Below are positions 61,201 to 64,000 of a stretch of DNA of 64,000 bases, one piece after another. Source of the DNA: Blastobasis lacticolella (Eukaryota > Arthropoda > Insecta > Lepidoptera > Blastobasidae); contig LR990045.1 of the NCBI GenBank assembly GCA_905147135.1, positions 19,568,173 to 19,632,172 on the forward strand. The letters are read 5' to 3'. The position numbers were made by a program, and so were the translations under genes. Each line of letters opens with the position of its first letter. The stretch's first letter is position 1. Under the pieces are notes generated by a model that worked only from the letters and a program-made list of their open reading frames with translations, was not told the DNA's origin and did no database searches.

Positions 61201-63514
61201 ATGGGATACCTTTCTGATTACTGCTGCAATAAAAATCTTATCACTGTCAAGCATTCGAGGATGTTATATAATTCAATAGGTGAGTGAGTGCCTACTGACT
61301 GTTTTCGTGATAAAGACGTTTATTGTGTAACAAATCGCTATAGTATTTTAACATTACTGCAAAAAAATAAATAATCATGATGATGATGAGTTTGTGATAA
61401 TATTTTAAAAGTATTAAAATACGTGACATTTACATGATTTAAAAAAAATCTAAAAAAAAAATTAAATGCTGTTACATAATAATACTAATATTTTCTAAAA
61501 TTTAGTAATAAATTATCATATCACGCAAAGCGGAAAACAACAATGATGACGTTATCCAAACACATACACCCTCATACAAATACATACTTTGATCTAGTTT
61601 TAGTATACAGCTTCAAATTTTGGTTTTTTGTTGTATCATGCCAACCAACAATGTTATGTCTTCGAAAGAAGCAGAGTTATCTGGCACAGTGGATGTGTAT
61701 AACATTAAATTCCCTTGCCTATGTAGTGTAAAAAGACTTTGCTTTTTTAACTAAAACAGTAAAAAAGTGTGTTTGTACATTGAATATATTTACAAAAAAA
61801 GTTAAGGCAATGAAGAAATAGTAATAGAATAACTGGGCATCATATAAATTATTTTGGAAACTAGAACACCTGATTTAGGACCATAATAAGCTAAACTATA
61901 AGAAATATGGAAGTGACAACGAAGAGATTTTAATGGGGTTTTCACAGTTTGATAGTTGGGGTCTAGTTTAAAATCTAGGCCAATTCGGTTGGGTAGACCC
62001 ACAGATACAGCTTGACCTCTCCGTAGTACTTGCTTTCATACAATGGGCAGGTCATTTAAAATAGTCGTTCGGAAAGAAGAAAAACTGCTTTAAAAACGAT
62101 TTCTACGCGAACTGAGTCGCGGCCAAAAGCTAGTAATATAAAATATTTACGTTTATTCCTTTACAGCTGCCATAGGAATGTCTGGAAGCTTGGCGCTTGT
62201 GTCCTTCATACAATCCCCGATGTTGGCGGTTGCTTGCCTCGTATTTGGAATGAGCGCGCATGCTGGTGTGCATGCTGGGTGGATGGTATGTATTCTGAAT
62301 ATAAAGCAATTTTTTCTATTACTATTGATTATTGCACGGTCCTTACTCATCTTCGAAACCATAGGGATTCCGGTAACATTGTTGTCAACTATTTTGTAAG
62401 AACTAGCAGACCGCTATCCCACCTAAGTAAGTGACGATGCGCGCGAAAATGAGCATGCCTGCATGCATATAGATATGAAAAGAAACATTATCAATATTTT
62501 TGAAGATTCCTTATTTAAGATGTATAACCATATCCTATAAAGACTGATAAATCCTTTCAGTACTAAGATTTCCTGAATCAGTCAAATTTTTGGCAAAAAA
62601 GTAAATGCAGGTGCATTGTGCAAACTGTCAATTTGAAATTTTCGTATGTTTTGTGGTATCTATTTTGGGCCGCATCGGTCAGAATCAATATCAAATGAGC
62701 CCACTTAATAGTAAGCAGTAACTATAGGCTCCCCAACATCTAAGATCCATGCATTCAAGTTTCAAAAGCCTCAAATACCTCTGCTTGTAATTGCGCTAGC
62801 TTCCCAATCAAATCTTTCAAATCGGAATACAACAATACCAATATTGTTACTTTGCGGCAGTAATAAATAAGGTGGTGGTACTAAACCAGCTATGCTAGCC
62901 AAGATTCAAATTAATCACATAGCAAAGTGAAGTCTTCAGGAAGTAACTACCAAGCTTCAATCTCCAATCAAGCTACAAGACTCCAATCACAGTACTTTTA
63001 AGGAAATTGTTAAAAAGAAATAAATTTTTCATTTTCATTTTCAATTCGCCAGTACCACAAGGATCAACTGGCACGTGACCGAAATATCTTGTAAAGCTTC
63101 ACTTTAGACTGACAGCTGGATTTGATGTTCAATATCCACGCCCTCACGTGCCGAATGTTCCTTGTTTTTCTGGCGATTAGACTCTGCAAATGTCAATAAT
63201 TTGCATTTGCCTAGATGGACAAGCACGCATTTGGACTCAGGTTGACTTTTATCTCTAATATACAAAGCGAAGTCACCAGTCAAGCACAAAGTATATAAAG
63301 CCTATTCGAGTTTACAATATTTCACTAGTTTTATATGGAATAAAATCCCTCACCCAGCAATATATTTAGCTGAATAAATAATTAATTGTTGTAGGTAAAC
63401 TACATGGATATTTCGCCAAATTTCAGCAGTACTATGACGGCAATTGGCAACACTATGATGAACATCTTTACTATTTTAATGCCATTCGTTGTCTCAACGA
63501 TCGTCACCGAAGTG
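55282..63514 (+). CDS. SLC17-type major facilitator anion transporter, gene C (partial, first 530 aa)
   Basis: Exons: 55282-55351, 55899-56359, 56681-56860, 58330-58468, 59247-59464, 60183-60332, 61147-61279, 62167-62285, 63395-63514; phases match genes A and B exactly. The start follows an in-frame TGA at 55261. The last two exons (about 60 codons by comparison with gene B) lie outside the window. Landmarks: YGYGVRHVQ, segment 1 with Arg56 (ARGHIGVSIVAM), CHRYGGKLP, segment 4 CRIMQGLSQSGTYPGTM with Arg247 and Gln254, WIPISERGS, NTPLDH, SGILSSLPYIASIFSSILMG, MDISPNFSSTMTAIGN. Exon 2 is expanded to 153 codons: loop 1 runs about residues 68-176 with nine N-X-S/T sequons. Met262 replaces the segment 4 His kept in gene B. 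Exon 5 has a second usable acceptor 36 bases upstream. Role inferred as an anion or phosphate carrier; substrate unknown. Confidence 0.92.
55352..55898 (+). other. Gene C intron 1
   Basis: Contains a short LINE-like stretch (about 55395-55435, GTAAGGATGCTGAACACAAG) and a truncated SINE C (about 55525-55612) ending in an A run; the rest is AT-rich. Confidence 0.6.
56430..56600 (+). mobile_element. RTE-like LINE 3' end with (GAT)n tail
   Basis: Decayed RTDGQW...YEIDQQR frame, then CAACAGTGGGCGTCTGTCTA and six GAT repeats. It fills most of gene C intron 2. Confidence 0.65.
56861..58329 (+). other. Gene C intron 3
   Basis: AT-rich with no identifiable element apart from a short GAGAC-type simple repeat near 57640-57676 (ACGAGACGAGACGAGAT). 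Confidence 0.6.
58736..59062 (-). mobile_element. SINE family C (full-length, minus strand)
   Basis: A T-rich run at 58736, then the complement of the family C body to AATTCGAACGAGATACCCCG and CTATGCCCTACATTCTT. Very close to 34420-34745. Confidence 0.85.
59211..59246 (+). other. In-frame alternative 5' extension of gene C exon 5
   Basis: An acceptor CTATTTCTTTTACAG at 59210, with a better pyrimidine tract than the one at 59246, would add 36 bases in frame coding VVVIIIIFYFI plus one residue. The shorter form matches gene B in length and is taken as the main form. Confidence 0.5.
59465..60182 (+). other. Gene C intron 5
   Basis: Contains a perfect 29-bp hairpin (59802-59860). The remainder is unrecognised. 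Confidence 0.65.
59802..59860. repeat. Perfect hairpin, 29-bp arms, 1-base loop
   Basis: 59802-59830 and 59832-59860 are exact reverse complements (GTTGTGGTTTCTGAGACAGT... then ...ACTGTCTCAGAAACCACAAC) with a single T between. Confidence 0.95.
60333..61146 (+). other. Gene C intron 6
   Basis: TACCTTCAAACCGGAACACA at 60550 and the complement TGTCCCGGTTTGAAGGATAA at 60810 form a loose inverted pair about 270 bases apart, suggesting a decayed inverted-repeat element. Otherwise nothing recognised. Confidence 0.45.
61280..63394 (+). other. Gene C introns 7 and 8 (exon 8 at 62167-62285 between them)
   Basis: Mostly AT-rich. A family D/E end (ACTGAGTCGCGGCCAAAAGC at about 62110) lies 45 bases before exon 8. 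A LINE-L-like remnant (GTAAGTGACGATGCGCGCGA) is near 62425. A retroelement-like ATTTTTCATTTTCATTTTC run is near 63024. No gene seen. Confidence 0.5.
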
Positions 63515-63577
63515 GTTTGTATTGCTTGAATCCTGTTTATTACTAAGAAGTAGTTTCAATTATATATAGCGGATATA

Positions 63578-63925
63578 GTTAAGAGCTTCGGTTTCCGAGT
63601 GGTTAAGGTATCCGACTCGTAAGCGAGAGGTACCGGGCTTCGAATCCCACTGCGGCCATGTTCCAATGTTTTTTCTGAGTTATGTACATTAGTAAAATGT
63701 TATCCAATGCTCTTACGGTGAGGGAAAACATTGTGATGAAACCTGCACAATCTGACGACTAAATGTGTACCCATGATCTAATCTGGTCAGGTTCCCCTGG
63801 TAGAAAGGGCACAGAGGTCAAATGGCAGTCGCTCTACTGTTACTAACGGATCTGCCAAATCTTGAATTATGGTCTCGTACGCGAGAGCACAACCAGAACA
63901 TTAACACCAAGATTATTATAATAGT
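63578..63925 (+). mobile_element. SINE family B (full copy) in gene C intron 9
   Basis: TTCGGTTTCCGAGTGGTTAA and GTATCCGACTCGTAAGCGAG head, GGGCTTCGAATCCC B box, body to ATTAACACCAAGATTATTAT. Confidence 0.85.
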
Positions 63926-64000
63926 TTCAAATGGATTTGATAGGTAGGATTATGGGACTATTCTACCATCCTCTGGGCCCAAACCAACCTTACCTGGACG

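Overview
The window is nuclear DNA from an insect, almost certainly a moth or butterfly (Lepidoptera). Genes are split into small exons with GT-AG introns of one to several kilobases. The introns are packed with repeats typical of lepidopteran genomes: tRNA-derived SINEs, retroelement tails ending in (GAT)n, elements opening ACTAGCTTTTGCCC, and RTE-type LINE scraps. I cannot name the species from sequence alone.

Layout, all genes on the + strand. (1) 691-1739: last two exons of an acyltransferase-3 / nose-resistant-to-fluoxetine (nrf-6)-like membrane protein. (2) 3133-24284: complete 11-exon gene A for a 503-residue SLC17-type major facilitator transporter. (3) 31306-47686: complete 11-exon gene B, a 541-residue paralogue; its last two exons are repeated at 49548-50422 inside a 2,736-bp direct tandem duplication. 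(4) 55282 to the right edge: gene C, a third paralogue, nine exons (530 residues) visible, with the final two expected beyond the window.

The three transporter genes have the same number and phase of introns in the same places, so they arose by tandem duplication of one ancestor. They differ mainly in the non-cytoplasmic loop after membrane segment 1, which holds 1, 7 and 9 N-glycosylation sequons in A, B and C, and in polar or charged residues of membrane segment 4. They probably carry different organic or inorganic anions at the plasma membrane or in lysosome-like vesicles; substrates cannot be read from sequence.

Everything else is intronic or intergenic: nested SINEs, LINE fragments, MITE-like inverted repeats, three strong hairpins, a 17-bp minisatellite and a possible LTR-element remnant. 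I saw no rRNA, functional tRNA, CRISPR or prokaryotic-type features.
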